DNA of 57,898 nucleotides from an uncultured Spartobacteria bacterium (GCA_903919125.1 CAIXGS010000082.1:1-57898); one strand, 5' to 3'. Positions 49,567 through 56,625 are shown, counted from the first letter of the stretch. The notes: generated from the letters alone by a model not told the origin. Program-made: numbers and translations.

Positions 49567-51095
49567 TAGAGCCTCCAGTTCCCGCGTCGTGAGTGATCAA
49601 TGACGTCTGCGCGCGCAGCCATGGATGGCAGGGCGAAGGTCAGGGCGACCGCGTCACCGCGATCAGGGCTTTTAAGTCCACGCTTCTTCATCTGCTCTTT
49701 CGATTCCAGTTTGAGGCGGCGGCTTGAGTCATACGAGTGCTGAGGGCCGGTAAGATCAGCCATAAGCCGGTTGTCTTCGGGGAGAACAGCAGGCTTATCG
49801 ACCAGCCACTCCTTGAGTTCACCCCACATTTCATCGCGTCTGAGTGCGTAAATATCGTCTTGGACGGCGCGTTCACCGAAATGAATACGATTGACTGGAT
49901 AGCCCAGCTCGATGAGTCGGTCAGCAACGCCGGACCCGATGCCGGTGCAGTCGACGTTGATCATGTCGGGTGACTCGCGATCAGCTTCTCGGGCGACGAT
50001 TCCGACCAATTCCATCGGTCCTCTGCCGTGCCAGCTCTTAATTTCAGTGACGACCCGCCCGGTCCTCTTCGCTAAAGCCGAGTCATCATTGCCATACTCA
50101 GCAGGATCGAGGCCCCAAATCGTCGTCCCATAAACTTCGACGTCATCTTTACCGGCAGCAATCGCTGCAAGGACCAAATCCATGGGAATGAGAGGGTCAC
50201 CTTCCACCCGCTTGAAAGCCAAAGCGGCAGATCCGGGGTATTCCTGGTCAAAAAGCGATCGATCCGACCTGAAATCGGTCAGGATCTTTTGATACATCCA
50301 GTAAGACTGTTCGAGGCTTAGGCCAAAAGCTGCCTTGTAATCGGCATCTTCGCCATCCGGAACCCAATTGAGAGGGGGTTCTTTGACGTATTCAGATTGC
50401 CAAAACCAGGGGATAAAAACTGGCAGGTATTCAGATAGTCCAGCCTCAGCGTCTTGCCACATTCCATGAAAGAGATTGCCGACACCGTTAGCGGTCGATT
50501 CGAGAATGATTTCAGTACCTGGTGCATCAGGAACAATCTGTCCGATGCCAGCCATGTGATCGGCTGCATTTGGCCAAAACGCAATTTCAGAACCGTGAAA
50601 GAACTGAGCGGTGGCTGATCGACCCGTACCTGATGACCCAGCGGTTGCAACGCTGAATTCGCTTTGCAGCTTTTCAAAAACCAGCTGTGATCCTGAGTTT
50701 GCTTTAGTCGCCGGCTTCAATTCTCTTGGGCAGAGATCGTGATATCGGCGCGTCATGCCGAAAAGATTTGATGTCGCCTCGGCTAAGTGCGTCAGAATGT
50801 ACGCACGCTTGCCAAAATTCATTGATGTCAGCCAGTACATCCGACCTTCGGTGTACGTTGACATGCCTTGCTGACGACCCTTGAGGATGATGGCCCGGAC
50901 TTTTCCAGTCCTCGATTTCTGATCTTCAAGCATGTCATGAAGGTGCTTCTGCGCCTGATTCAGCTTGAAAGGAATGATCGACCCGTCTTTACTCCTGATC
51001 TTCAGCGCTCTTGGCGCATAAGCTGTGAAATCTCGGCGAAGGATTCTTAGCGCATCATCGGCGCTTTTAATCGGCGCTACTGCTGCCATTTTCAT
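49566..51095 (-). CDS. terL: Terminase large subunit
   Basis: The protein has 509 residues. The ATPase P-loop variant GRQQGMST lies near 73-80. Nuclease-domain acidic residues are in WGLDPAEYGNDDSA (near 330), INVDCTGIGSGVADRL (near 378) and GDAVALTFA near the end. It cuts and packages phage DNA into the procapsid through the portal. ATG 51095 was used; ATG 51089 is an alternative. The gene overlaps the small-subunit gene by 29 bases. Confidence 0.93.
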   Translation of the reverse strand: MKMAAVAPIKSADDALRILRRDFTAYAPRALKIRSKDGSIIPFKLNQAQKHLHDMLEDQKSRTGKVRAIILKGRQQGMSTYTEGRMYWLTSMNFGKRAYILTHLAEATSNLFGMTRRYHDLCPRELKPATKANSGSQLVFEKLQSEFSVATAGSSGTGRSATAQFFHGSEIAFWPNAADHMAGIGQIVPDAPGTEIILESTANGVGNLFHGMWQDAEAGLSEYLPVFIPWFWQSEYVKEPPLNWVPDGEDADYKAAFGLSLEQSYWMYQKILTDFRSDRSLFDQEYPGSAALAFKRVEGDPLIPMDLVLAAIAAGKDDVEVYGTTIWGLDPAEYGNDDSALAKRTGRVVTEIKSWHGRGPMELVGIVAREADRESPDMINVDCTGIGSGVADRLIELGYPVNRIHFGERAVQDDIYALRRDEMWGELKEWLVDKPAVLPEDNRLMADLTGPQHSYDSSRRLKLESKEQMKKRGLKSPDRGDAVALTFALPSMAARADVIDHSRRGNWRL

Positions 51096-51363
51096 TCATG
51101 ATATTGAGGAGAGCGTCTTCATAAGAATGCTGAACCGTCGCTTCAACCTCTGTTCTCGCAAGCTTCGGCACGTGATACTCGATCACCGATTGAAATAACT
51201 TGAAGGCTTCAGCGGGATTTTCTTGAGCCACCTGATCCAGCCATCCTTCCAATCTGTCTGCGTTGTTGTTTACAAACAGAGCGATTGCAGCTCTTGCGTC
51301 CGCCGTCGCTTTGTTTGTTGCTCCCTTTGGTCTTCCTTGCCCTGATGTGCTTGATTTTGCCAT
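51067..51363 (-). CDS. terS: Terminase small subunit candidate
   Basis: The protein has 98 residues. The basic start (GQGRPKGATNKATADARAAI) and LEGWLDQVAQENPAEAFKLFQSVIEYHVPKLART fit a common class of short phage small-terminase proteins. It lies immediately before terL, the standard position. It probably recognises the packaging start site. Confidence 0.75.
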   Translation of the reverse strand: MAKSSTSGQGRPKGATNKATADARAAIALFVNNNADRLEGWLDQVAQENPAEAFKLFQSVIEYHVPKLARTEVEATVQHSYEDALLNIMNENGSSSAD

Positions 51364-51386
51364 ATCTAACCGTTATTTACGGCTCC

Positions 51387-51590
51387 TTATTGTTTATTAA
51401 TACGTCCGACGTCGATTTGAATTAACGTCAGGGTTTTTTGAATCTGATCATACTGCACATCGTGCTTATCGAGATGCTCGTCAAAGCTCTTCTCAATCTT
51501 GTCCATCCTGTATTCGAGATTCTGAACCGTCGACCATGTAACCACTGCGAATCCGCACAGCATCACGCCGAGTTTGATCCATTCGCCCAT
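51387..51590 (-). CDS. Inner-membrane coiled-coil protein (candidate i-spanin)
   Basis: The protein has 67 residues. An N-terminal membrane helix (WIKLGVMLCGFAVVTWSTV) is followed by a coiled coil (LEYRMDKIEKSFDEHLDKHD...IQKTLTLIQIDV). That is the architecture of an inner-membrane spanin subunit. ATG 51590 follows a GAGGA site. It lies next to a lipoprotein gene, supporting a spanin pair. A signal-arrest or holin-associated role is the alternative. Confidence 0.55.
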   Translation of the reverse strand: MGEWIKLGVMLCGFAVVTWSTVQNLEYRMDKIEKSFDEHLDKHDVQYDQIQKTLTLIQIDVGRINKQ

Positions 51591-51716
51591 GGTTTTTTTC
51601 CTCAATCTCTCTACAAGTAAGTCCAAAAAAGATCCCGTCAGGGAACGTGCTGGTATGTAAGCCATTGGGTATGTCCGGAAAAACAAGATTCCCTGAAAAA
51701 GAACAAGAACAACCCG

Positions 51717-52001
51717 CTATTGCAACAACTGCCGCGCTCTTGCATAGCCACGCAAGATGACGTCGCCACCTGCATTGATTTTGTTGATCCTGTCGCCTTT
51801 GATATCCAGCTCCACATCTTCTGGAATCGCTGGCATATTCAGTTTTGGACATGATTGTGAGGTCATATCCGGTATCTTGAGATTCGGCGCGATCGGCGCA
51901 GAAATGCAGCCATTTAATAGAATAAAAATAACAATGACCCACATCACCATACCGAATTTAATGGCATTTCTGATCATTTCTTCGGGGGTTTCTGGAAGCA
52001 T
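51717..52001 (-). CDS. Outer-membrane lipoprotein (candidate o-spanin)
   Basis: The protein has 94 residues. A hydrophobic signal ending in the lipobox LLNGC (Cys at about 32) makes it a lipoprotein. The mature part is Pro-rich at first (APIAPNLKIPDM), then EDVELDIKGDRINKINAGGD and RARQLL. It lies in the lysis cassette with a separate coiled-coil membrane protein, so it probably completes outer membrane disruption. It shares one base with the upstream small gene. Confidence 0.7.
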   Translation of the reverse strand: MLPETPEEMIRNAIKFGMVMWVIVIFILLNGCISAPIAPNLKIPDMTSQSCPKLNMPAIPEDVELDIKGDRINKINAGGDVILRGYARARQLLQ

Positions 52002-52108
52002 TACTTAAAAACCTCAACAACACCCCACAGAAAAGCGAGGATGATAGATAAACCGATAAGCATTCCGCCTTGCATTAAAAGTTCGTAATCATCGTCTGGC
52101 TCATGCAT
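52001..52108 (-). CDS. 35-residue membrane protein in the lysis cassette
   Basis: The frame starts by TGATG overlap with the endolysin stop and ends by TAATG overlap with the lipoprotein start. A charged N-terminus (MHEPDDDYELLMQ) precedes one membrane helix (GMLIGLSIILAFLWGVVEVF). It may be a holin-type or antiholin-type peptide; this is inference from context. Confidence 0.55.
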   Translation of the reverse strand: MHEPDDDYELLMQGGMLIGLSIILAFLWGVVEVFK

Positions 52109-52572
52109 CAGGCAAGCCTTCCTGATTTCGCATCCGCAAATGCAACTAATAAGCGACCGATCTTGTGTTCGTGCTGTCCATAACCTGCGCCTGGAAAAGA
52201 CGCCCAGACGCTGCGGCAGCGTTTAATAGCCGACTCGATCCGTCCTGCTTCGATATCCTCAAGCGCGTGGCGCTCTTTAATATATTGAATGGCGATGCGA
52301 TCCTGAGATTCTGGCGTGAAATCTTTAAGTCCCAGCATTTTTGAATACGCTTTCGCGTAACGAGCAAGAATCTGATAACGACCTGCTGCAGTCGATTTCA
52401 ATCTTGGATTCAACGTCACGATGATATTGGGGTGTTTTGAATAGTCGTGGAAAGTCGTTCCACCCACGAGGATGTTGTAACCATCGTCTCCGTGGCCGTG
52501 GGTTCCTTCGCTGACCGAGATCATGTCGAGATAGGCGCTGAGGTTTTTACTGATCTCCTGGAGCCTAGCCAT
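52108..52572 (-). CDS. Endolysin, lambda R-type lysozyme (GH104-like)
   Basis: The protein has 154 residues. LDMISVSEGTHGHGDDGYNILVGG with catalytic glutamate (SEGT) and STAAGRYQILARYAKAY...DRIAIQYIKERHA match the lambda R lytic transglycosylase. There is no signal peptide, so it needs a holin for release. It shares its first base with the upstream holin-like stop. It cleaves host peptidoglycan at the end of infection. Confidence 0.92.
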   Translation of the reverse strand: MARLQEISKNLSAYLDMISVSEGTHGHGDDGYNILVGGTTFHDYSKHPNIIVTLNPRLKSTAAGRYQILARYAKAYSKMLGLKDFTPESQDRIAIQYIKERHALEDIEAGRIESAIKRCRSVWASFPGAGYGQHEHKIGRLLVAFADAKSGRLA

Positions 52573-52817
52573 TACTCGCGGCCCTCTTGAAGAACATCTT
52601 TAAGCTCTTTCTGCATATCGACGTACTCAGGATCTGCCTTGGCGCCAACGGTCAACCAACTGATCGAAGCCATCATGATCATCCAGAGGCCCATGAGAAT
52701 GTTTTTGGCTACACCATCAGGAATCGCCAGGACGCCAGACAAAGCAAGCCAGAGAACGCCCTGCTTGTTCGTTCCTTCGTCGGTGGTCATTCCCAGTTTT
52801 TTCTTAATCGGATTCAT
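52572..52817 (-). CDS. Holin candidate
   Basis: The protein has 81 residues. It has two close hydrophobic segments (VLWLALSGVLAIP and ILMGLWMIMMASISWLTVG) and a short charged C-terminus (MQKELKDVLQEGRE). ATG 52817 was chosen, as the longer upstream frame runs through the HNH gene. Position immediately before the endolysin supports a pore-forming holin that times lysis. Confidence 0.7.
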   Translation of the reverse strand: MNPIKKKLGMTTDEGTNKQGVLWLALSGVLAIPDGVAKNILMGLWMIMMASISWLTVGAKADPEYVDMQKELKDVLQEGRE

Positions 52818-53376
52818 AAGGTAAAACTCGCCGTGATCGATTGTGTTCTTTATTGACGATGGCCTTGACCTGGTTGCAGCCAGCGCAAAGGACCTGAAGG
52901 TTCTTTTCAGCTTCATCGAGATGCTTGATGTAGTAACGGTAGATCCGGCCTCCGACTCTTTCTCGGTCTTCTTTGCCGTCGCCACGAATGTGATCGAGAA
53001 CCAGCCCGCGCCAGTCTTTGTTATAACCACAATGGACACACACCCCGCCGAGGTGCTGAAGCAGATCGAATCGCTTCTTATAGTCGTGTTTGTTATAAGC
53101 GCCGTTATTTGCGCGATACAACTGTTGGTAATTAGTTAAACCGCAATGCTGATCGTACTTTTTAGGAGCGGAAGCCAATTTCCGAGCGGAGCATCCTCTT
53201 GAACAGAGCTTCTGTGTCTTTTTGATGCTGTGGAAAAGGCTTCCGCAAACGGTGCAGGTTTTAGAATGCCGATAACTTCCCTGCTTGGCGCAATTGAGGC
53301 TGCACCACTTATGTGTTGAGTTCTTTTTTTTGAAAATCTCATGGCATGCTGCACAGGCAACACGCCCATGCGTCAT
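52804..53376 (-). CDS. HNH endonuclease with cysteine-rich zinc region
   Basis: The protein has 190 residues. Three CxxC/CxxxC sets in the first 65 residues (CAACHEIF, CSLNC, CTVCGSLF, CSRGC) suggest zinc fingers. The HNH fold lies at about 108-180 (VCVHCGYNKDWRGLVLDHIRGDG...LQVLCAGCNQVKA). It sits inside the lysis cassette and overlaps both neighbours (ATGA at its start). It may be a homing-type selfish gene or help packaging, as some HNH proteins near terminases do. Confidence 0.8.
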   Translation of the reverse strand: MTHGRVACAACHEIFKKKNSTHKWCSLNCAKQGSYRHSKTCTVCGSLFHSIKKTQKLCSRGCSARKLASAPKKYDQHCGLTNYQQLYRANNGAYNKHDYKKRFDLLQHLGGVCVHCGYNKDWRGLVLDHIRGDGKEDRERVGGRIYRYYIKHLDEAEKNLQVLCAGCNQVKAIVNKEHNRSRRVLPYESD

Positions 53377-53627
53377 TTCGCCGAGTCAGTTGATGGAGCA
53401 ATCTTCTTAAAGTATTGAACGGCCAGTTCTACACCGAATCGCGCCATGGATTCGGTCAGCTCAAGACCAATTATTTCGACCTCAGCCAAAACGCCTTTAC
53501 GTTTTTCGGCGCTTGAGATTTCTTTTTCTGCCCAGCGTTGGACAATTCCAAGAATCCTTGGGAAAACGTCAGGACCCAGCAAGATATTCGCGATCTGCGT
53601 AATAAGGTAGCCGATAAGAACGTGCAT
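53373..53627 (-). CDS. Small membrane-associated late protein
   Basis: The protein has 84 residues. A hydrophobic N-terminus (VLIGYLITQIANILLG) is followed by amphipathic helices (ILGIVQRWAEKEISSAEKRKG). It has an AGGTGA ribosome site and is the first gene of the late operon, after two terminators. It could be a holin/antiholin component; family not recognised. Confidence 0.55.
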   Translation of the reverse strand: MHVLIGYLITQIANILLGPDVFPRILGIVQRWAEKEISSAEKRKGVLAEVEIIGLELTESMARFGVELAVQYFKKIAPSTDSAK

Positions 53628-53641
53628 GGATCACCTGTAAT

Positions 53642-53663
53642 AAAAAAACCCGCGCTGTGGCGG
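53642..53663 (-). terminator. Intrinsic terminator upstream of the late genes
   Basis: On the minus strand CCCGC/GCGGG is followed by seven T (53642-53648). It lies about 15 bases ahead of the first late gene. It would block late expression unless read through, as at lambda tR'. Confidence 0.8.
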
Positions 53664-53701
53664 GCAAGATGCTCATCGAGGAGAGAGAGCGAAACTTGAA
53701 T

Positions 53702-53730
53702 AAAAAAAAGACCGCCTTTCGAACGGTCTT
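53702..53730 (-). terminator. Intrinsic terminator after the Q-like gene
   Basis: On the minus strand AAGACCG-TTCGAAAGG-CGGTCTT is followed by a long T run. It closes the leftward early operon after the Q-like gene. Confidence 0.9.
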
Positions 53731-53758
53731 ATTTGACATTGCCTGGCACGATACTCAA
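53731..53758 (-). promoter_or_regulatory. Possible late promoter
   Basis: On the minus strand TTGAGT (53753-53758) and TCAAAT (53731-53736) are 16 bases apart. Transcripts would begin inside the first terminator stem and then meet the second terminator, a Q-dependent arrangement. The -10 match is poor, so this is tentative. Confidence 0.3.
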
Positions 53759-53812
53759 AAAACGCACTTATCGGTGATCTACGATTGTCCTTTAAAAAAA
53801 TTGATATTTATT

Positions 53813-54226
53813 TCATCTCATGGACAACCAGGTTTTGGTGATCCAGCGTTCTGCTCGGTCTATGCCATCGCCTCGAATGTCTTCCATGGCCACGTAGCGC
53901 TTTCTAATGGCCTTGTAGTACCTCTCACCAGCCCTGCACTGCTCACGCATGAGGGCCACCAGCCTTCCGGCTTCTTGAACGTCTCTGGGAATCCATATCG
54001 GCGGAAGGGGTTTTCCATCTCCCGTGGCTCTTGATTCACCCATTCGTCCTAAAGCAGAGCGTTGGGCATAGGCGGAATAAAGGCCGAGCGCTTCGTACTC
54101 GCCCCAATCTTTTAACATCCCCCGAATGATGTCCCGGGACGTTTTCCTTCTGCTCAGGCATCGCTCAGGATGCTGTACAGGATCAGCAGAAGGATTAGCA
54201 AGGTCAGCTCCCAATTCATCATTCAC
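53813..54226 (-). CDS. Q-like late gene regulator
   Basis: The protein has 137 residues if started at GTG 54226. The conserved-looking part runs from RDIIRGMLKDWGEYEALGLYSAY through IPRDVQEAGRLVALMREQ and YYKAIRKRYV. It is similar in composition and order to antitermination protein Q and related sigma-like phage regulators. Its place as last early gene, right before terminators and the lysis/late operon, fits Q. The start is uncertain: the first 25 residues overlap a small hydrophobic frame. Confidence 0.6.
   Translation of the reverse strand: MNDELGADLANPSADPVQHPERCLSRRKTSRDIIRGMLKDWGEYEALGLYSAYAQRSALGRMGESRATGDGKPLPPIWIPRDVQEAGRLVALMREQCRAGERYYKAIRKRYVAMEDIRGDGIDRAERWITKTWLSMR
54154..54222 (-). 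CDS. 22-residue hydrophobic peptide
   Basis: The frame begins by ATGA overlap with the preceding stop and encodes MMNWELTLLILLLILYSILS, a single predicted membrane helix. It overlaps the N-terminal region of the Q-like frame. The overlap with the upstream stop makes it credible, but its length makes chance possible. Confidence 0.4.
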   Translation of the reverse strand: MMNWELTLLILLLILYSILSDA

Positions 54227-54590
54227 TCTGACCTCGCAGCTCAATCTCAACGACCGCGAGAAGATTCCACAGCGCATGCCAGGTGTGTGGCATCCCGCTC
54301 TGTGGGTCAATGCCGTCTTCGAGTAAATGACGAATAAGAGCAGCTCGGTATCGCTTTTCTCCCTGCGGGACCGTAATCCAGCCACCCTCGGTATATTTAT
54401 CAGCACCGAAAGTCGAAATTTTTGCTACCGCCTTCAGTGCATTCCTAAAATCAAGCAAAAGATCGGCTCTGATTTTACCGTTATCAAGTTTCGCGCCAGG
54501 CTGATCTGGGGGTCGGCCATAGGGATCGTTTTCATCCTCTTGATGGACCGCCATCCGGATAACGAGATCCTCGTAAGGACTTAAACTCAT
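54219..54590 (-). CDS. DUF5664-type dATP/dGTP diphosphohydrolase-like protein
   Basis: The protein has 123 residues. The pattern GAKLDNGKIRADLLL, FGADKYTEGGW, RYRAALIRHLLE, and HTWHALWNLLAVVE matches the DUF5664 (dGTP diphosphohydrolase N-terminal) family of phages. It includes MazZ-type enzymes that hydrolyse dATP or dGTP. No PurZ-like gene is present, so a diaminopurine genome is not indicated. It is coupled to a second pyrophosphohydrolase-like gene by ATGA. Confidence 0.75.
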   Translation of the reverse strand: MSLSPYEDLVIRMAVHQEDENDPYGRPPDQPGAKLDNGKIRADLLLDFRNALKAVAKISTFGADKYTEGGWITVPQGEKRYRAALIRHLLEDGIDPQSGMPHTWHALWNLLAVVEIELRGQSE

Positions 54591-54955
54591 GCCGCTTCCT
54601 CGACTTTCCAGCTCCGGCTGACAACCTTTTCAAAATCGGGTAAAGCGTTCGTCATATGACTTTGATGTACCTCATCCCAAGCGGCCTGTGCATCAATCCC
54701 CAAAGAAAAAAGCACCTCGATGCAGGCACGCATTGTTTCTACGACCTTGACGCCAACTGCAGCGACTGAAACAACCGGATCGAAATCATCAGAGGTAATC
54801 CCCACCACGGCGGCGTTCCACGCATCAAAAGTCTGAGTCACGTTTTCAGCCATCTGATCAGCGCAGAGACTGGTCTGATCACCGTTGGGGAAATCCACCG
54901 ATTGCCCTTTCGCTAACATAAAATTGGCCTGCTGTTCAAAAACTGTTTCGCTCAT
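54587..54955 (-). CDS. HisE/MazG-like nucleotide pyrophosphohydrolase family protein
   Basis: The protein has 122 residues. The helical order TQTFDAWNAAVVG, VETMRACIEVLFSLGIDAQAAWDEVHQSHMTN resembles the HisE/MazG-type fold, the last part being close to its EVHxSNMxK motif. The first metal-binding ExxE motif is not clear, so activity may be altered. It lies with a DUF5664 enzyme and could trim (d)NTP or alarmone pools. Confidence 0.6.
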   Translation of the reverse strand: MSETVFEQQANFMLAKGQSVDFPNGDQTSLCADQMAENVTQTFDAWNAAVVGITSDDFDPVVSVAAVGVKVVETMRACIEVLFSLGIDAQAAWDEVHQSHMTNALPDFEKVVSRSWKVEEAA

Positions 54956-54986
54956 TGCTTTACCCCTTTATTTGAAAAAATACGCA

Positions 54987-55256
54987 TTAAACTTTCTCGT
55001 CACGCGAAATCTTTTTGAGAAGTCGGGTGGGGTCGATTCCAGCGGCTTTTGCAGCCGTCAACCGAGATCGCTGCTCGGGAGTGAATTTCGGCATCGGTCG
55101 CCAAGCGACGACCATGTACTCTTCGTGCCAAAGTCCATCAAAAAGATTACCGTCCATCCTTCGCATCTGAATTTTTGTCCCCTTGGGAGGCATTTTGTCC
55201 ATGCAAAGGTTCCATTCCGGAGAGTCCGACGACAAAGTCTGATGACGACTATCCAC
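54987..55256 (-). CDS. DUF551-like small protein
   Basis: The protein has 89 residues. It contains MPPKGTKIQMRRMDG and EEYMVVAWRPMP, a pattern of DUF551-type phage proteins (KGTxV...DG...VxxWxPxP). The C-terminal third is basic (RSRLTAAKAAGIDPTRLLKKI). It starts with GTG inside the preceding small gene. Function is unknown. Confidence 0.6.
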   Translation of the reverse strand: MDSRHQTLSSDSPEWNLCMDKMPPKGTKIQMRRMDGNLFDGLWHEEYMVVAWRPMPKFTPEQRSRLTAAKAAGIDPTRLLKKISRDEKV

Positions 55257-55350
55257 GACGCTTTTCCCAACAGGTTTTATTGATCACCCAAGCGATGACG
55301 TAAATGATTGACCAGTACCCAATCGCGACAAAAGCGATGAAGTACCTCAT
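55249..55350 (-). CDS. 33-residue membrane protein
   Basis: The frame starts by overlap with the upstream stop (ATGA) and encodes one hydrophobic helix (YFIAFVAIGYWSIIYVIAWVI) with a basic end (WEKRRG). It overlaps the next gene by eight bases. Function unknown; second of two small membrane proteins in a row. Confidence 0.5.
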   Translation of the reverse strand: MRYFIAFVAIGYWSIIYVIAWVINKTCWEKRRG

Positions 55351-55466
55351 GACCAGTCCCTCCACAGCCCGTAGGACCAGACCGCTGAATGCAGGATGAG
55401 GTAAGTCCACAGCGCTTGGACCTCACCAACGAATGACCAAATAAAAATGGTCGTTGTAAAAATCAC
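55347..55466 (-). CDS. 39-residue membrane protein
   Basis: GTG 55466 overlaps the upstream stop as GTGA and has a GGGAGG ribosome site. The product is aromatic and hydrophobic throughout (TTIFIWSFVGEVQALWTYLI, then VWSYGLW), probably membrane-bound. A longer frame upstream overlaps the nuclease gene and is rejected. Function unknown. Confidence 0.5.
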   Translation of the reverse strand: MIFTTTIFIWSFVGEVQALWTYLILHSAVWSYGLWRDWS

Positions 55467-55933
55467 ACGGCCTCCCAAGTGTTGAGTTTGTCTTGAGTCA
55501 GCCCATAGCCGACTCCGTGACCCAGATCGATTAGATTGCTGTCGTTGTAAAGTTCGTGACGATGCGCCCATCCTGGGAACGTGACCTGGTGATCGCTAAC
55601 GATGGCCAAGACGTAGATATCCACATCCTCATTCACTTTCTTCTTTCCGAGGAGTCGTCCGTTGGGGTGCCGGGTGGATTTAATGTCAATTCTCTTTCCT
55701 GCGATCACAAGATCGGCTGAACCTGATCGTGGCTTCAGGCTGAGGTCGGGCCAGACGTTTTGAGCTTTAGCAAAAGCCAGCTCGCCGACGATGGCATCCA
55801 TGTCCGCTGTCATCCCATCCTGAGGCCCGATCTTGCCATCGACGACCAAAGTCCCCCGGTTCATCAAAGTGCGAATGCCGCCGAGCATGGAAGCCAGAAG
55901 ACGCATGTCGTATCCAATATCAACGACAATCAT
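55463..55933 (-). CDS. PD-(D/E)XK-like nuclease candidate
   Basis: The protein has 156 residues. GELAFAKAQNVWPDL, then SGSADLVIAGKRIDIKSTR, gives the Glu...Asp-x(n)-Asp-x-Lys pattern of restriction-endonuclease-like folds. A His-rich end (WAHRHELYND) follows. It is coupled to rusA by ATGA, so it may process recombination intermediates or host DNA. The family is not certain. Confidence 0.6.
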   Translation of the reverse strand: MIVVDIGYDMRLLASMLGGIRTLMNRGTLVVDGKIGPQDGMTADMDAIVGELAFAKAQNVWPDLSLKPRSGSADLVIAGKRIDIKSTRHPNGRLLGKKKVNEDVDIYVLAIVSDHQVTFPGWAHRHELYNDSNLIDLGHGVGYGLTQDKLNTWEAV

Positions 55934-56298
55934 TCAGACCCCCATTCGACAACCAATCCCCCTTCAGCAATGGGTTCGCTTTTTAAAACCAAAATCCTGA
56001 CGATCTGGCTGTCATCCACCCAGGCAATCTGATTAAGTGCATCGATCGCGACTTTCAACACGTTGTCGAGATCAATCGCCCTCACAGGCTTGCCAGTCGA
56101 TTTTTTAGGCTTCTTTGGGTGGTAACTCACCTCAACCCATACTGGGCCTTCCAGAGGCTCTACGACGCCTGCTTCCAATGCTTCCCGATGAACGTGCGAC
56201 TTGTAGCTGACAGCTTCCGATGAGCGCACGACACGCCCACCGAAAACGCGCCAGTAGCGGTTGGTTGAGATTGGATAGTTGAGTTGAATGCGGTTCAT
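55930..56298 (-). CDS. rusA: RusA-family Holliday junction resolvase
   Basis: The protein has 122 residues, started at ATG 56298. It has the RusA pattern: NYPISTNRYWRVFGGRVVRS at the start, then RAIDLDNVLKVAIDALNQIAWVDDSQIV with the catalytic aspartates. RusA cuts four-way junctions made during recombination and replication. It follows the primase-helicase gene and precedes a nuclease gene. Confidence 0.93.
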   Translation of the reverse strand: MNRIQLNYPISTNRYWRVFGGRVVRSSEAVSYKSHVHREALEAGVVEPLEGPVWVEVSYHPKKPKKSTGKPVRAIDLDNVLKVAIDALNQIAWVDDSQIVRILVLKSEPIAEGGLVVEWGSE

Positions 56299-56329
56299 TT
56301 GAACCACTCTGATATGCGCCGACAAAGCA

Positions 56330-56620
56330 GACGCTTTGCAGACAACAAAATCTCCGCTTGTAAGTCCCGGCTGGTAAGGCTTCTATCTATATACGTATAC
56401 ATATATATATATATATTATTATTTACACACTTATAGGGAGACACAGGGGTGCGTCTACCCGTCTCCCTTATTGCTGCAGGACCCGTGGTTGCTGACGTAC
56501 AAGCGAAGACAGTGGTTGTCTCCGGTTGTCGGCGTATATCAGGCGGGGGGGGGAACACAGGAAGGAGGAGGGACACATGCCATTTTTTGTCACAAAAAGG
56601 CTGTAAGCCGCGCCAGCAGT
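56330..56620. other. Gene-poor, AT-repeat and hairpin region next to the primase-helicase (origin candidate)
   Basis: This stretch holds a TA-rich tract (56388-56422, including TATACGTATA), an eight-base-pair inverted repeat AGGGAGAC/GTCTCCCT with an inner GGG/CCC stem (56435-56468), and a run of nine G near 56545. An open frame (56295-56642, minus) crosses it and ends by ATGA overlap with rusA. Its product is low-complexity and includes the translated TA repeat (NNNIYIYMYTYI), so coding is doubtful. A meltable AT tract beside a hairpin, next to primase, is origin-like. Confidence 0.4.
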
Positions 56621-56625
56621 GATCT

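Noticed and set aside
51493..51942. Embedded Rz1-like lipoprotein in another frame (VVAIAGC)
   Set aside because: The lipobox-like stretch lies over 40 residues from any usable start, so it cannot act as a signal peptide; the in-frame lipoprotein at 51717-52001 has a better one.
54219..54590. Evidence for a diaminopurine (Z) genome
   Set aside because: The DUF5664-type enzyme occurs in Z phages, but no PurZ-like succinate-ligase gene is present in the window.
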